A DNA stretch of 64,000 bases. Origin: Artemia franciscana. Its lineage: Eukaryota; Arthropoda; Branchiopoda; Anostraca; Artemiidae. This document shows positions 13,731-25,259 of the stretch, piece by piece. The position numbers and the translations under genes are program-made. The DNA lies in contig NW_027063627.1 in assembly GCF_032884065.1 (NCBI RefSeq), positions 544,001 to 608,000 on the forward strand, in the 5' to 3' direction. The notes under the pieces were generated by a model, which saw nothing but the letters and a program-made list of their open reading frames with translations, was not told where the DNA came from and ran no database searches. The stretch's first letter is position 1. Each line of letters opens with the position of its first letter.

Positions 13731-15145
13731 GGTCAGGGGAAGTGGGATACGTGAGAGGATGTTTCTATGGGTGAATTTACCACAGGGAAGAGCATTTTCA
13801 TGAAGAGTTGCTGGATTTTACAGCATTATTTAAAAAAAAAAACATTTTTGGTTACTTTTTAAGTAACCAAAAAAAAATCGGAGGGAATCTAGGCCCCCTT
13901 CCACGCTCATTTTTCTCCCAAAGTCAACGGATAAAAATTTTGAGATAGCCATTTTGTTCCGCATAGTCGAAAACCATAATAACTATGTCTTTGGGGATGA
14001 CTTACCATATCTACGTCTTTGGGGAGGGGCTGCAAGTTACAAACTTTGACCAATGTTTACATACAGTAATGGTTATTGGGAAGTGTACCGACATTTTCAG
14101 GGGAATTTTTTTGGTTTGGGTGTGGGGTTCAGGGGAGGGGGCTATATAGGAGGATCTTTCCTTGGAGGAATATTTCATTGGGGAAGAAAGATTCAATGAA
14201 AATGGCGCATTATTCTCTAGCATTACTATTAAAAAAAAACAACAATGAAAATATAAACATGAAAATTTTTTTTCAATTGAAAGTAAGGAGAAGCATTAAA
14301 ACTTAAAACGAACAGAGATTATTACGCATATTAGGGGTTCTAAAAATACTTTAGCACAAAGAGCGAGGTATTTAGGAGGAGATAAATACTTCGCTCTTTA
14401 TGCTAAATTATTTTTAGTAATTTCAACTATTTATTCTACGGCCTTTCTGATTCAGGGGTTATTCTTAAAGAATTGGGACAAAACTTAAGATTTAGAGTGA
14501 AGAGCGAGGTATTAACGAGGGGACACATCCCCTCATATATATAATCAAAAATATAAGAATATAAAAGTTTGTTACGTAAGTTAATTTTTAAGTTACGTAT
14601 ATGTTCTACAAATAAAAACGTTCGTTAAAAATTAAAAGTTCTAGTTGCCTTTTTAAGTAACCGAAAAATTGGAGGGCAACTAGGCCTCCTTCCCCATCCC
14701 TCATTTCTCAAAATCGTCTGATCAAAACTAAGAGAAAGCCATTTAGCAAAAAAAAAAAATTAATATGCAAATTATATTTTAATAATTTATGTATGGAGAG
14801 CCAAATTCAGACATGCATCAATTCAAAACTTTCAGAAATTAAATAAAAAAAAATAAGTTTTTTGAAATGAAAGTAAGGAGCGACATTAAAACTTAAAACG
14901 AACAGAAATTACTCCGTATATGAAAGGGACTTTTCCTCCTCAACGCCCCGCTCTTTACGCTAAGGTTTCTTACTGTTTTAAAAAGTAGAGTTAAGAGAAA
15001 GGGTCAAACTTCAGCGTAAAGAGCGAGGCATTGAGGAGAAAAAGCCCTTTCATATGCGGAGTAATTTCTGTTCGTTTTAAGTTTTAATGTCGCTCCTTAC
15101 TTACCGTTACAATAAACTTTTTTTTTTTTTAATTTAATATTCAAT
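13731..15145 (+). repeat. Family A copy 3, lacking the hairpin end
   Basis: Starts inside the family consensus and ends with the large foldback (arms about 14840-14985 and 15000-15140) and TTTAATTTAATA. At 14340-14415 a stretch around CTAAAAATACTTTAGC is followed by its near-perfect inverse, a small inverted duplication not present in most copies. The next 330 bases are a hAT fragment, after which another family-A copy begins. Confidence 0.8.
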
Positions 15146-15191
15146 GAGATCCCAGTGGTCGATTCTTCTCGGCGAGTTTATTTATATTTGG

Positions 15192-15475
15192 TTATATTGA
15201 TGTTAATGATAGTCGAAGATCACCCCTTTTCACAATGTCAAGTCTATTGCGATCTTTTGATAACATTTGAGAAACACGACTAAATGCCGCTTCAACAAGA
15301 TAAGACGTAGGAAAAGCAATAACGTAGAACTGCGCTTTATCCCAGAGCAAAGGGTACTTTGTAGCAATGTCGGTTGTTTTCCATATATTGTACTTTTCAC
15401 CTTTGAATTTTGCATGCATTATTTCATCACTTTGTATTTCGTTGAGGGGCTCATGCAAAGATATGTCTATAAGGA
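15192..15475 (-). pseudogene. hAT transposase C-terminal (dimerisation) fragment
   Basis: About 95 codons are open on the - strand to a natural stop at 15192. The sequence shows the hAT C-terminal dimerisation region: YPLLWDKAQFYVIAFPTSYL, VEAAFSRVSQMLSKDRNRLD, then RGDLRLSLTSI. In the family this region follows the RNase-H-like DDE core and ends the protein, as here. The N-terminal BED finger and catalytic core are absent, cut off at 15475 by family-A copy 4 ('ATAAGGAGCAGCATT'). The open frame continues to 15503 only by chance reading into that repeat. It resembles the SCAND3/ZBED-like branch of hAT proteins. It cannot be active. Confidence 0.8.
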
Positions 15476-16915
15476 GCAGCATTAAAACCTCGTTATACCT
15501 CACTCTTTCCGCTAAAGTATTTTTAGTAATTTCAACTATTTATTCTACGGCCTTTGTGTTTCAGAGGTCATTCTTAAGGAATTGGGACACAATCTAAGCT
15601 TTAGTGTAAAGAGCGAGGTATCGACGAGTGTTGAACCCCCTCATATACGCAATTAAAACATACGAATATAGAAGTTTGTTACGTAAGTTAATTCGCAAGT
15701 TACGTATATTTTTTACCAATTAAAACGTTTGTAAAAAATTAAAAGTTCTAGTTGCTTTTTTGAGTAGTCAAAAACTTGGAGGGCAACTAGGCCTTCTCCA
15801 ACGCTCATTTTTTCCCCAAAGTCAACGGATCAAAATTTTGAGATAGCCAATTCGATCAGCATAGTCGAAAACCTTAATAAATATGTCTTTGGGATGACTT
15901 ACTCCCCCTCAGTCCCCAGGAGAGGGGCTGCAAGTTACAAACTTTGACCAGTGTTTATACACAGTAATGGTTATTGGGAAGTGTACAGTTTTTCAGGGGG
16001 ACTATTTTGGGTTGGGGGGAGGTCGAGGGGAGGGGGATATGCGAGAGGATCTTTCTTTGGAGGAATATGTCACAGGGGAAGAGAAATTCAATGAAGGGGG
16101 CGCAGGATTTTCTAGCATTATTATAAAAAATCAATGAAAAAATAAATATGAAGAAGTTTTTTCAACTGAAAGTAAGGGATAGCATTAAAACTTAAAACGA
16201 ACAGAGATTATTACATATATGAGGGGTTCATCTCCTCCTAGATACCTCGCTCTTTACGCTAAAGTATTTTTAGTAATTCCAACTATTTATTTTACGGCCT
16301 TTCTGATTCAGGGGTCATTCTTAAAGAGTTGGGACAAAATTTAAGCTTTAGTGTAAAGAGTGAGGTATTAACGAAGGGATAAACCCCCTCATATACGGAA
16401 TAAAAATATAAGAATATAAAAGTTCATTATGCAAGTTAATTCTTAAGTTACGTATATTTTTTACTAATAAAAATGTTCGATAAAAATTAAAAGTTCTAGT
16501 TGCCAAAAAATTGGAGGGTAATTAGGCCTCCTCCCCCACCCCTTATTTCTCAAAATTGTCTGATCAAAACTAAGAGAAAGCCATTTAGCCAAAAAAAGAA
16601 TTAATATGCAAATTTCATTTTCATAATTTATGTGCGGAGAGCCAAAATCAAACATGCATTAATTCAAAAATGTTCAGAAATTAAATATAAAAAACTAGTT
16701 TGTTCCCTTCTCAACGCCCCGCTCTTTACGCTAAAGTTTTTTACTGTTTAATAAAGCAGAATTGAGAGAAAGAGTCAAACTTTAGCGTAAAGAGCGGGGC
16801 GTTGAGAAGGGAACAGCCCCTGTTATTCACGGACTAATTTCTGCTCGTTTTAACTTTTAATGTGGCTCCTTACTTTCAGTTACTAAAAAATAGTTTTTTT
16901 TAATTTAATTAACTT
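15476..16915 (+). repeat. Family A copy 4, truncated at the hairpin end
   Basis: Begins at the internal block 'AAGGAGCAGCATTAAAACC' and runs through the repeated middle section to the terminal foldback at 16690-16905. The arms share the copy-specific variant GTTCCCTTCTCAACGCCCC. It is non-coding. Confidence 0.8.
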
Positions 16916-16949
16916 GCAATTCAAATCAAAATATGGCTCATTCTTTTTT

Positions 16950-17880
16950 ATATTTTTTTGGCAGGCCACACGACTCTACGCAACTGCTCATTTATTTCAT
17001 TTAACTGCATAATTACACCATGTGCATCTTTTTCATTGTCCTCTAACGCTTTCAACTTATTTTTTACATGCGATTCCAAGAGCTCTCTTTTAAATGCCTC
17101 AATATCTTATCTGTTAAATAATTTCTAATTCGTTTTTCTAAACCTACTTTTCTAAACCCCACATTGTAGAAATTTCTTACTCGTGGGACGCGGTCCTGAA
17201 ACTGCCCAACCTTCAGCTGAAGCTTAATAGCTCTACGATCAGATCTAACTAAAGCTAATGTTCCCATATTAATTGATTCAGGTACAAATTGCGTTTTAAT
17301 TAGCGCATAATCTACAACACTAGGAGTTGGTCCCGAAAGGCAAGTAATCATCAGATCATGTTCCCCACAAAGCGCCAGGAGCTTTCTTCACCATATATTT
17401 ATTTTTGTTTTTTCATCCTTGTTACTTCGTGGTATTCTACAACAAACTGGGACAAAATCACCTAAATCTGGGATCAACACATCTAAGATCTCAGCCTCCA
17501 TACCGGTATTCGCATTAAAATCCCCCATCAACACGCACTCCAGATCTCTCTAACTTTCTTGTATTAACGATAATTTTTCTTCAATAATTTCCCTAGTATT
17601 TTCTCGACTGTACGAACTATTCCGTGCACGTAAATTAATTGCTTTGGGAGTAAACCCAAAATTAATTGCTTCCCATATTCAAAACAATTACACAGTCAAA
17701 GCGTTTTCAGATCTACTATTAATTCTCTCACAACTTTCAATAGCAGGTGCTTTGACCAAACCCGAAATGCCACCCTAATATTTATTATTTCTTGATACAT
17801 TACGCACAAACTTTATTCGTTATCTTTCCGGTCTTGTCGGTTTAAAACCATAACCTGTCATCGGATCTCAAAATGCAATT
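16950..17880 (-). pseudogene. LINE endonuclease fragment (jockey/CR1-like)
   Basis: On the - strand, broken frames spell an apurinic-type endonuclease domain of a non-LTR retrotransposon. GGISGLVKAP lies near 17770. MGDFNANTGMEAEI follows at about 17490-17530, carrying the Asp-Phe-Asn motif of the active site. Then come LCGEHDLMITCLSG and SVVDYALI near 17310-17370, and SDRRAIKLQL near 17230. At least two frameshifts and several stops are visible. The reverse transcriptase is missing. The sequence differs from the RTE endonuclease at 41-42 kb, so it is a separate LINE lineage. Clade assignment from these motifs alone is tentative. Confidence 0.7.
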
Positions 17881-17984
17881 TAGAAGTCTATTAAAAGTTT
17901 AAAAAAAAACTTGGGTTGGTTTATTTTAACTTTAATACCATTTAAGGCTTGCTGGGGGGAGGGGTTGCAAAAAGAAACCTTAAA

Positions 17985-19330
17985 AAACAAATGTATTTTT
18001 AATACGTCTCTAAATAGTAGCCGAAACTAAAAAACTGAATTTTTATAACAATAGTTACATCAAAAGAATTGCATTTTAATGCTGATTTTAAATACATAAG
18101 TTTTATCAAGTTTAGACTTACCCATCAAAAGTTACGAGTTTGAGAAAATTTACTTTATTTTAGAAAATAGGGGGAAGTACCACTTAAAAGTCATAGAATC
18201 TTAACGAAAATCAAACCATCAGATTTAGCGTATCAGAAAACCCTACAGAAGAAGTTTCAAGCTCCTACCTACAAAATGTGGAATTTTGTATATTTTGCCA
18301 CAAGACAGATCACGGACGCGTGTTTCTCTTTTTTTTTCTTTTTTTTCCCCAGGGGTGATCGTATCGACCCAGAAGTCCTAGAATGTTGCGAGAGGGCTCA
18401 TTCTAACGGAAATTAAATTCTAACGGAATTAAGTGACCAAAAATATCGGAGGACACCTAGGCTCCCTCCCACGCGAACTTACCTTGGAGTAATTTTTCAT
18501 GGTGGAAGAAAATTTCCATGAAGGAATTTTTGCATTAAAAAAGAAAAAATAAATATGAAAAAGTTGTTTCAACTGAAAGTAAGGACCAGCATTAAAACTT
18601 AAAATGTTTATGTTAAATTGTAAATGTAAATGTAAAATTGTAAAATTAATTACTTCAAAATAATGTAAAATTAATTAATGTCTTAAAATGTAAAATTATT
18701 ACGCACATGAGGGGTTCACTTTCTCCTAATACCTTGCTCTTTACGCTAAAGTAATCAACTATTTATTCTACGGCCTTTGTGACTCAGGGGTCATTCTTAA
18801 GGAATTGGGACAAAATTTAAGCTTTAGTGTAAAGAGAGAGGTATTGACGAGTGGGCGAACGCCCTCATATACGTATACGAATATAGAAGCTCGTTTCGTA
18901 AGTTAATTCGTAAGTTACGAATATTTTTACTAATAAAAATGTTCGTAAAATTAAAAGTTCTAGTTGCCTTTTTAAGTAACCTAAAAACTGGAGGGTAACT
19001 AGGTGTACTCCCCCGCTCCTTTCTTCTCAGAATAGTCCAATCAAAACTATGAGAAAATCATTTAGCCAAAAATAAAAATTAATATGCAAATTTGTTCTAA
19101 TTATTCATGTGCGGAGAGCCAAAACCAAAACATGCATTAATTCAAAAACGTTCAGAAATTAAATAAAAAATAAGTTATTTTTAACTGAAAGTAAGGAGCG
19201 ACATTAAAACTTAAAACGAATAGAAATTACTCCGTACATGAAAGGGGCTGTTCCCTGCTCAACACCCCACTCTTTACGTTAAAGTTTTTTTTTACTGTTT
19301 TAAAAAATGGAGCTGAGAGAAAGTCAAACT
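17985..19330 (+). repeat. Family A copy 5, both ends truncated
   Basis: Starts just inside the family (ATAGTAGCCGAAACTAAAAA) without the terminal hairpin. It contains the conserved middle part and stops in the middle of the foldback at 19330 (AGAGAAAGTCAAACT), where the next C repeat begins. A local run of TGTAAATG-type repeats is at 18600-18690. Confidence 0.75.
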
Positions 19331-20283
19331 TCTGAAGTTTATTCATGTAAGCCTCCTCGCCTCAAAGCTGCTCAGTCTTCAAATGAGAGCTATATCTTTC
19401 AATCTGAACAGGGGCGGATCCAAGGAGGTTACGGGGGTGCAACCCCCATGCCATGGTGTTGGATCTGTGGTTGGAACTGCTTGCTCTAGTTTGGATCTGG
19501 ACGAAAGTGATTTTTTTTTTGAAATTGATTTTTAATAGTTGAGTTTTTCATAAATTTGTCAATATTAAGACTGTTTCTTTTTGCAAACAAGTTTGAAACA
19601 AGATATTAATCACTTTGTATGGTCTCTGTTAGATTTCACTATTGTTGTATACCCTCAAAAAGTCTTTAATTAAATTTGCGGGTTTTGCGTATTACCGCAA
19701 AACCCAACTGCGAGGCAAAAATCTTCATTTCGTAATAACAAGGAGAAATTTAAAATCCTAACTTCTTTAGGCTGTCAAAATGATATTTCAGGATTGTGCT
19801 GTCACAACGGGACTGAAAAGCAAAATATTTTCTTCTTTTTATTGTCAAAAATTTGTTTTCGAGTCTTGCTATGGCACTGAGGCAAAGAAATTGATAGGCC
19901 TATCATTACTTTTTTGGCAGTCTGTTTTGGATTTTTGGGTTTGCTTTCGTGTGAAGTGTGGTGGCTTTTAAAACAGAGCCTAGTTGTTTTTTAGGGGATT
20001 TGTATAATAGAAAGTAAATGCATGAGAAGTACAAAAATTATTAATTTTAGTTTTGGATTTTTGTGAGGAAATGGTGGCCACTTTACTGCCTATTTTCATC
20101 CAATTAAAGATCTGCATTATATGACATATTACCTCCTCTGTTCATCCTAAAACATTAAAATAAAGGCGAAACTCGTTTAGCACTTCAGACCATTTCCAAT
20201 ACCTACGACGCATAATTGTCGAGGTTCGCTTTAAATTGCGAGTATTTCTTTGTTCGCAAGTTTATCTAAGTGATCGTAGACCT
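19331..20283 (+). repeat. Family CD, isolated C half
   Basis: Same order as 21636-22714: TATTCATGTAAGCC, CAGGGGCGGATCCA (19409-19422), then AAAAAGTCTTTAATTAAATT, then 'ATTGATAGGCCTATCATTAC'. It stops at 'GCAAGTTTATCTAAG' (about 20270), before the GGATCCACTA end. The inverted ends are of hAT type. The small open frames inside are not conserved between copies and are not reported as genes. Confidence 0.7.
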
Positions 20284-20289
20284 CTTGAA

Positions 20290-20829
20290 ATGAAACAGAT
20301 TAACAATAGCTCGTTGTCATTCCCGTTCATTCTACTGAGTTATAGATCTTATTATAAATTCATTTGTTTTGCTGGCTAGCAACTGAAAACAATCTTTTTT
20401 AATTTTAGTGTTGTCTGAGTAATTAATTAAATTTTAGTGATTGCAATTCAAACTTACAATTTGAAAGAGAGAACGGAGAACAATTTTTTCAAAAGGAAGT
20501 AAGGACCAACATTGGATTTTAAAACGAACATATATTAGCATATTATGTGAGGGGGGTTGCTCCAAATTGCTCCCTTATAGGGGGGTTGCTCCTAATAGGC
20601 TAATAAGCCTAAGCGTTTCTGAAAGTGTTTAAACAATGATTCTATTTTCTGTTCGGGGGGGGGGGGGAGTATTTACACCCAGAAATTACTTCCATGACTC
20701 ATAGATCTCCAATCACTTTTGACTTTGTTCTTCATAAAATTTTCAATAGAGAAAATTTCTGTGAGAGAAATTTTTCATTGGGGAGAGGGGGATTTCCCGA
20801 AAATATTTGCCACACATTGGGGTCCCTCG
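20290..20829. other. Unassigned mosaic between C and D blocks
   Basis: A mixture of a short unnamed repeat (20295-20410, similar to 12290-12380), a family-A-like piece around AAGTAAGGACCAACATT (20495-20540) and a G9 run. No gene is seen. Confidence 0.4.
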
Positions 20830-21635
20830 TGATCTTAAAAAGGGTCATAACTTAAGTGAAAACAGGTATTTCTTCAAATATAAGTATGCAAAAGGAGTAG
20901 GCTATTTTGAGGTGGAATCGTAGCTTATGCAAAAAAAAAATTCTGGAAGAAATCCAACCCTAGAATTTTTTTTATAAGAATGGTCCAATCAAAATTTCGA
21001 GAATATTATCCTGCTTTCTATGGCTGTAATGAAAGATTAAGATGGCTAGGGCACGCTTTGCGGAAGAAGGATGACATATTACCGAAGATTGTTATTTTTG
21101 ACCGACCGTCTAGGGCTAAACAGAAAGCTGGTCATCTGCGGGTGGGATGGGAGATTTCATAAAGACATATTTAAATGAAATGGGAATTTTCTGGGAGAGT
21201 GTAAAGAGGGAAGGTTTGAATAGATTGGGATGGAAGAGGACTGAGCTTAGGCGTGTCGACCTAAGGCGGCTTGGTGCTGCGGTAATTTGTTAGTAATAGA
21301 AGTATTATTCTGTTCAGAATAGTTGAAAAGCCAAACAATTATACCTTTCAAGATACCCCGATCCTCCTGGGAATTGGTCTAAGTTACAAAATTTGCCTTT
21401 TTGCCTACGTTGTCTATTATAGGGAAGTATACATACATTTTTTGAGTAGGGAGATTTTCTGCTAGTGAAATTTTTCACGGGGAGAATTTCCCATGTGAGG
21501 CAAGTTTCTAGGGGGTAAATTTCTCATGAGAAATTTATTTGCTAGAATTCTCATACAAAGTTTAACCATAAAGAGCGGGGCGTTGAGGGAGGGACAATCC
21601 CTTTCATATACATGTTATATGGTTTTAAGATATAT
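20830..21635 (+). repeat. Family CD copy 3, D half with captured RTE 3' end
   Basis: Reverse complement of 10893-12110. The RTE 3' fragment is 20993-21297 on the + strand. It encodes NERLRWLGHALRKKDDILP and has a frameshift after GWEIS, with WESVKREGLNRLGW and LRRLGAAVIC continuing in another frame. The joint to non-RTE sequence (ATCCTGCTTTCTATGGC) is identical to that in copies 1 and 2. The fragment is non-functional. Confidence 0.75.
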
Positions 21636-22714
21636 TAATTTTGTTTTAAGCATCTGAAATTCATTCATGTAAGCATCTTCACCTCAAAGCAGCCCAGTCT
21701 TCAAATAACAGCTAGATTTTTCAATCTGAACAGGGGCGGATCCAATAAGGGCGAGGGGCGCACCCCCATGACATGGTGTTGAATTTGTGGTTGGGACTGC
21801 TTGCTCTGGTTTTGGTCAGGACGAAAGTAAATTTTCTTTGTAATTGATTTTTAATAGTTGAGTTTTTCACAAATTTTTCAATATTAAGACCGTTTCTTTT
21901 TGAAAAAAAGTTTGAAACAAAACTTTAGTCACTTTTTGTGGTCTTTGTTAGATTCTACTAATGTCACATACCGCCAAAAAGTATTTAATTAAATTTAGGT
22001 TTATCAACAGAATCTGTTCCTATTACCGCAAAAGCCAACTGCAAGGCGAAAATCTTCATTTCATAATAACAAGGAGGAGAAATCTAAAATCCTAACTTCT
22101 TTAGGCTGTCAAAATGATATTTCAGGATTGTGCTGTCACAATGGGACTGAAAAGGAAAATATTTAGTTCTTTTTACTGTCAAAAAATTTTGTTTTTGAGT
22201 CTTGGCACTGAGAAAAAGAAATTGATAGGCCTATCATTACTTTTTTGGCAGTCTGTTTTGGTTTTTTGTGTTGCTTTTTTTTTTGCCAAGAGGGGTGGCT
22301 TTTACAACATAACCTAGTTGTTTTTAGGGGATTTGTATAATAGAAAGTAATTGTATGAGAAGTGCAAAAATTATTAATTTAAGTTTTGAATTTTTGTGAG
22401 GAAATGGTGGCCACTTTACTGCCTATTTTCATCCAATTAAAGCCCTGCATTATATGACATATCACCTCCTCTTTTCATCCTAAAACATTAAAATAAAGGC
22501 GAAACTCTTTAGTACTTTAGACCATTTCCACTACCTACCTACAACGCATAATTGTCGATGTTATTTTTAAATTGTGGGTATTTCTTTGTATGCAAGTTTA
22601 TCCAAGCAACCTATTATGCGCCCCCTCCCCCTCCAAAGAAAATCCTGGATCCACTATTTTTTCTCGGAAAATCCAATTTTAAATAGCAAATTTCAAGACA
22701 TGAAAATGTCTAAT
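21636..22714 (+). repeat. Family CD copy 3, C half
   Basis: Continues directly from the D half. The segment from CAGGGGCGGATCCA (21731) to CCTGGATCCACTA (22644-22656) is the inner inverted-ended unit of 926 bases. It then runs to 'GTCTAAT' at 22714, where a family-A fragment interrupts it; 'AACGAGACAAAGAGCCTGAG' resumes at 22846. Confidence 0.7.
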
Positions 22715-22845
22715 CAAACAGTTTGCGGTAACGAACTGTAGTAAGGAGCGACCCGGCTCAATAGAAACCAAAACTCTAAAAAATGCAATTTTGATACCAA
22801 TAGCTACATCAAAAGAATCGCATTTTAATACTGATTTTAAATATT
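22715..22845 (+). repeat. Family A fragment 6 (hairpin end only)
   Basis: A 131-base insertion that starts exactly with CAAACAGTTTGCGG and stops at TTTTAAATATT. The uninterrupted target (TGTCTAATAACGAGACAAAG) is present at 23546-23566, so both borders are clear. It keeps only the hairpin terminus of family A and loses everything else. Confidence 0.85.
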
Positions 22846-23665
22846 AACGAGACAAAGAGCCTGAGTCATAGCCAAGATAACAGCGGGGACTGACAGGACG
22901 AGAATATGTATTATTGCATAATAACTTTGTCACTAATTTTTCGTATCAACATTTTTATACCATCTTACTTTCAACAGATTTATTTGAACTTTATCCCTCA
23001 CCCGATTTTAGATTAAATTTACGACCATTTCCACTGCCTACCACAACTCACAATTGTTGAGGCTCCCTTTAAATTGAGGGTATTTCTTTGGGTAGTACCT
23101 TTCTTTGTTTATCCAAGCAGCCTATTATGCGCCCCCCCGCCCCAAAAAAAATTTCCTGAATCCACTATTTTTTCTCTAAAAATCCAATTTAAAATAACAT
23201 ATTTCTCAAATTTATCCAAAAATAATTAACCTTTTAAAAATTAATATGTATTGAGACAAAGAGCTGATGCATTGAGCAGTTTGAACGGTTTGTATTAAAT
23301 AATGTATTAAATATAACCGGTTGTATTAAAATAAAGGCCAAACTCCTTACCACTTTAGACCATTTCCACTACCTAGGCCTATGTATGACGCATAATTGTC
23401 AAGATTCCCTTTTAATTGCAGGTATTTCTTTGTTCGCAAGTTTATCAAAGCACCTATTATGTGCCCCATCCCCCCAAAGAAAATCCTGGATCCACTATTT
23501 TCGCTCTGAAAATCCAATTTGAAATAACAAATTTCAAAACATTAAAATGTCTAATAACGAGACAAAGGGCCTGAGTCATAGATCTCAGCAAAGAATGTCT
23601 AAACGGGTTTTTTGGAAGTGACCAAGAAATAGCAAGGCTCTGACTTAGATACTGTATTATTGCGT
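22846..23665 (+). repeat. Repeated partial ends of family CD
   Basis: The GGATCCACTA end of family C is present again at 23122-23215 and 23452-23665, each preceded by a GCCCCnC run and 'TATTTCTTTG'. They form a series of three partial copies with the one at 22612. The last extends to 'GGTTTTTTGGAAGTGACC', matching 8240-8275. Confidence 0.6.
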
Positions 23666-24235
23666 AATATCTTTGTCAATAGGAGAAACTATATGACGAG
23701 TATTAGCTGAACTGATAGCTTTTGCTAAATTCAAAAATATGTAGCGCTGTATAAGCAAAACTATTCAAATTAATGACCTACTTGTTCAAAAAACAGAGAC
23801 AATTGTAACTGTAGAAAAATCAAATTTCTAGGTGGTATAATAAAGTAGTTATAGTAGATTGAATGTCAAAAAGTGTGAAGAGTGAACAAAGTGACCGAGT
23901 ACCGGTCGTCTTACCCTAGCTGATGGATGAAAAACTAAGAAAGAATGTTTATGTAACCTAACTACCCAAAACTTGCTTTATATGATAGCCTAACATAAAA
24001 GTTCTATTACTCAAGATCTTGTATTTACCTGAGGCTATGAGTGGGACCATTAGGTGGAGGGGAGGATGAATTGTCAAAAATACAATTGTAAATGTTAGAT
24101 ATAGCATAATAGGCCCTATCAGAAGAAATCCTACTGTTCTTTAGGTTCTCAATGTTTCCTTCAAAAGAGCCCCTCTACTCTGGTGTCCCCTAGGCTAATG
24201 AATAATAAATCTTTTCAAGGCAAAAAAAGTGCAAA
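23666..24235. other. Gene-free stretch
   Basis: No recognised feature. If the UTP14-like gene continues, this region would be intron sequence, but no further exon could be identified in it. Confidence 0.4.
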
Positions 24236-24550
24236 AATTGGCTTGGAACCAGAATGTAAGAAGTTCCTGGGACCATCAGTTGAATGGAGGCATTGTGTCT
24301 CTATCAGGTAGGCATAGGCTATCTTAGTCACCACCTGGTATTCTATGCTTGGCAATGATATTCCATCACCTAGGGTTGATGTCTTATACAAGCAATCTTA
24401 AGCTTGTTACCTATGACTCATTATTAGATTAATGTCAACATTATACTACAATGTGGAGGCAGTCTATAATAGGCTAGGTGACATAGATAGGAAGAGGTTA
24501 TTTTAGCTTAACAAGCCAACCAAAAAAATAAAACCCAGAAAAGAATATCC
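24236..24550 (-). repeat. RTE-LINE 5'-region fragment
   Basis: Matches the region upstream of the RTE endonuclease start at 42350-42660: AGAAGTTCCTGGGACC against AGAAGTCCCTGGGACC, then ACTCATTAT, then GATAGGAAGAGG against CTAGGAAGAGG, then AAACCCAGAAAAG. The order is the same. It is older and more diverged than the 42-kb copy, and orientation corresponds to an element on the - strand. Confidence 0.65.
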
Positions 24551-24792
24551 TTTGGGCTAATTCATATCTAGTGCTATAGGCCTAATTTCTAGCCTGCTGA
24601 CAATAATTTCCAACCTAAATTCTCTCCTATAGCTTACTTTTGATTTACAGAGAAATCTTGCACTAACATTACCTCTAACTCTATGATAGCATCTGATCAA
24701 TTTATTTTTGCAAAAAGAAAGTTTGACCAAGGCCTACAAGCCTCAGCCTGCTTCATAGCAGCTTGATTATAGGCCTAGACTCTATAACTTAC

Positions 24793-24962
24793 TTTGATTT
24801 GCTTTTCTCTTTACCAATGTTTGCAATAGCTGACAGTAGTTTGGAATGTCTGTTATCATCATCTTCATTTTCACTTTCTTCTTCAAAGTTATCTTCAAGG
24901 AACTCCACACCTTCTGTTTGCATGTCCATTGCATTAAAGTTTCTGCCAGATAATTTCTTCCT
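24793..24962 (-). CDS. UTP14: Internal exon of a UTP14-like gene
   Basis: A 170-base open segment on the - strand is bordered by a good acceptor (TATTTTCTAG, AG at 24963-24964) and a consensus donor (GTAAGT at 24787-24792). It encodes an acidic stretch with SENEDDDNRHSKLLSAI followed by KEKSKSK. This matches the N-terminal signature of UTP14, where an acidic S-E-x-E-D run is followed by an H-x-K-L-L-x-A-I helix and a lysine-rich stretch. UTP14 is a component of the small-subunit processome that activates the helicase DHR1 during 18S rRNA maturation in the nucleolus. The exon is phase 0 at its start and phase 2 at its end. The remaining exons should lie at lower coordinates and were not found. 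Identity rests on this short motif, so another acidic nuclear protein is possible. Confidence 0.55.
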
Positions 24963-25121
24963 CTAGAAAATATTTGCAATGTAAGGCTGCTATATAGTAA
25001 TTTTCGGAGCGAGCAAAAATTGACCCCTAAAGAGAGAATTAAAAGGAATGGTAAAGCGGAAACAAGCATGTTTTTTTTTGTTCTCAAGCTGGTGTCTAGT
25101 CCTAGCTGGATATTTTTCTAC

Positions 25122-25151
25122 CAGATGCCTTTTTGTTTCCACAGTGGCCAT
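25122..25151 (-). CDS. Possible first coding exon of the UTP14-like gene
   Basis: An ATG in good context (GCGAGATGGCC) at 25151 on the - strand opens a 10-codon segment, MATVETKRHL. It is followed by GTAGAA, a weak donor. Splicing to the acceptor at 24963-24964 removes a 159-base intron and keeps frame (phase 0 to phase 0) into the exon at 24793-24962. The region just upstream (25152-25260) is not repeat-like and has more balanced composition, as expected of a promoter and 5' UTR. This is inference from signals only. Confidence 0.35.
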
Positions 25152-25259
25152 CTCGCATTTCGTGCGTAATAGGGATTCGCCCCTCCTTATTCGGGAGAGA
25201 TATAACCGAAATTTCCAATCCCTATTAGGGCTTCTGTAACCATTCTCGTCTCGGACAAT

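Noticed and set aside
14076-14306. Open frame similar to that at 38660-38914
   Set aside because: Again the same stretch of family A; the frame is not kept in other copies.
15192-15503. A live domesticated hAT gene
   Set aside because: Only the C-terminal part is present, cut by a family-A copy, and no promoter or catalytic core is seen.
22114-22317. Open frames in the two C copies (19780-19971 and 22114-22317) with similar peptides
   Set aside because: Similar because the repeat is similar. One copy has length differences that shift the frame, and no domain is recognised, so coding by the repeat is not supported.
23820-23950. Further UTP14 exons left of 24793
   Set aside because: GGTAAGAC and GGTAAATAC donor-like sites are present on the - strand, but the adjoining open sequence does not resemble UTP14 and no matching acceptor was convincing.
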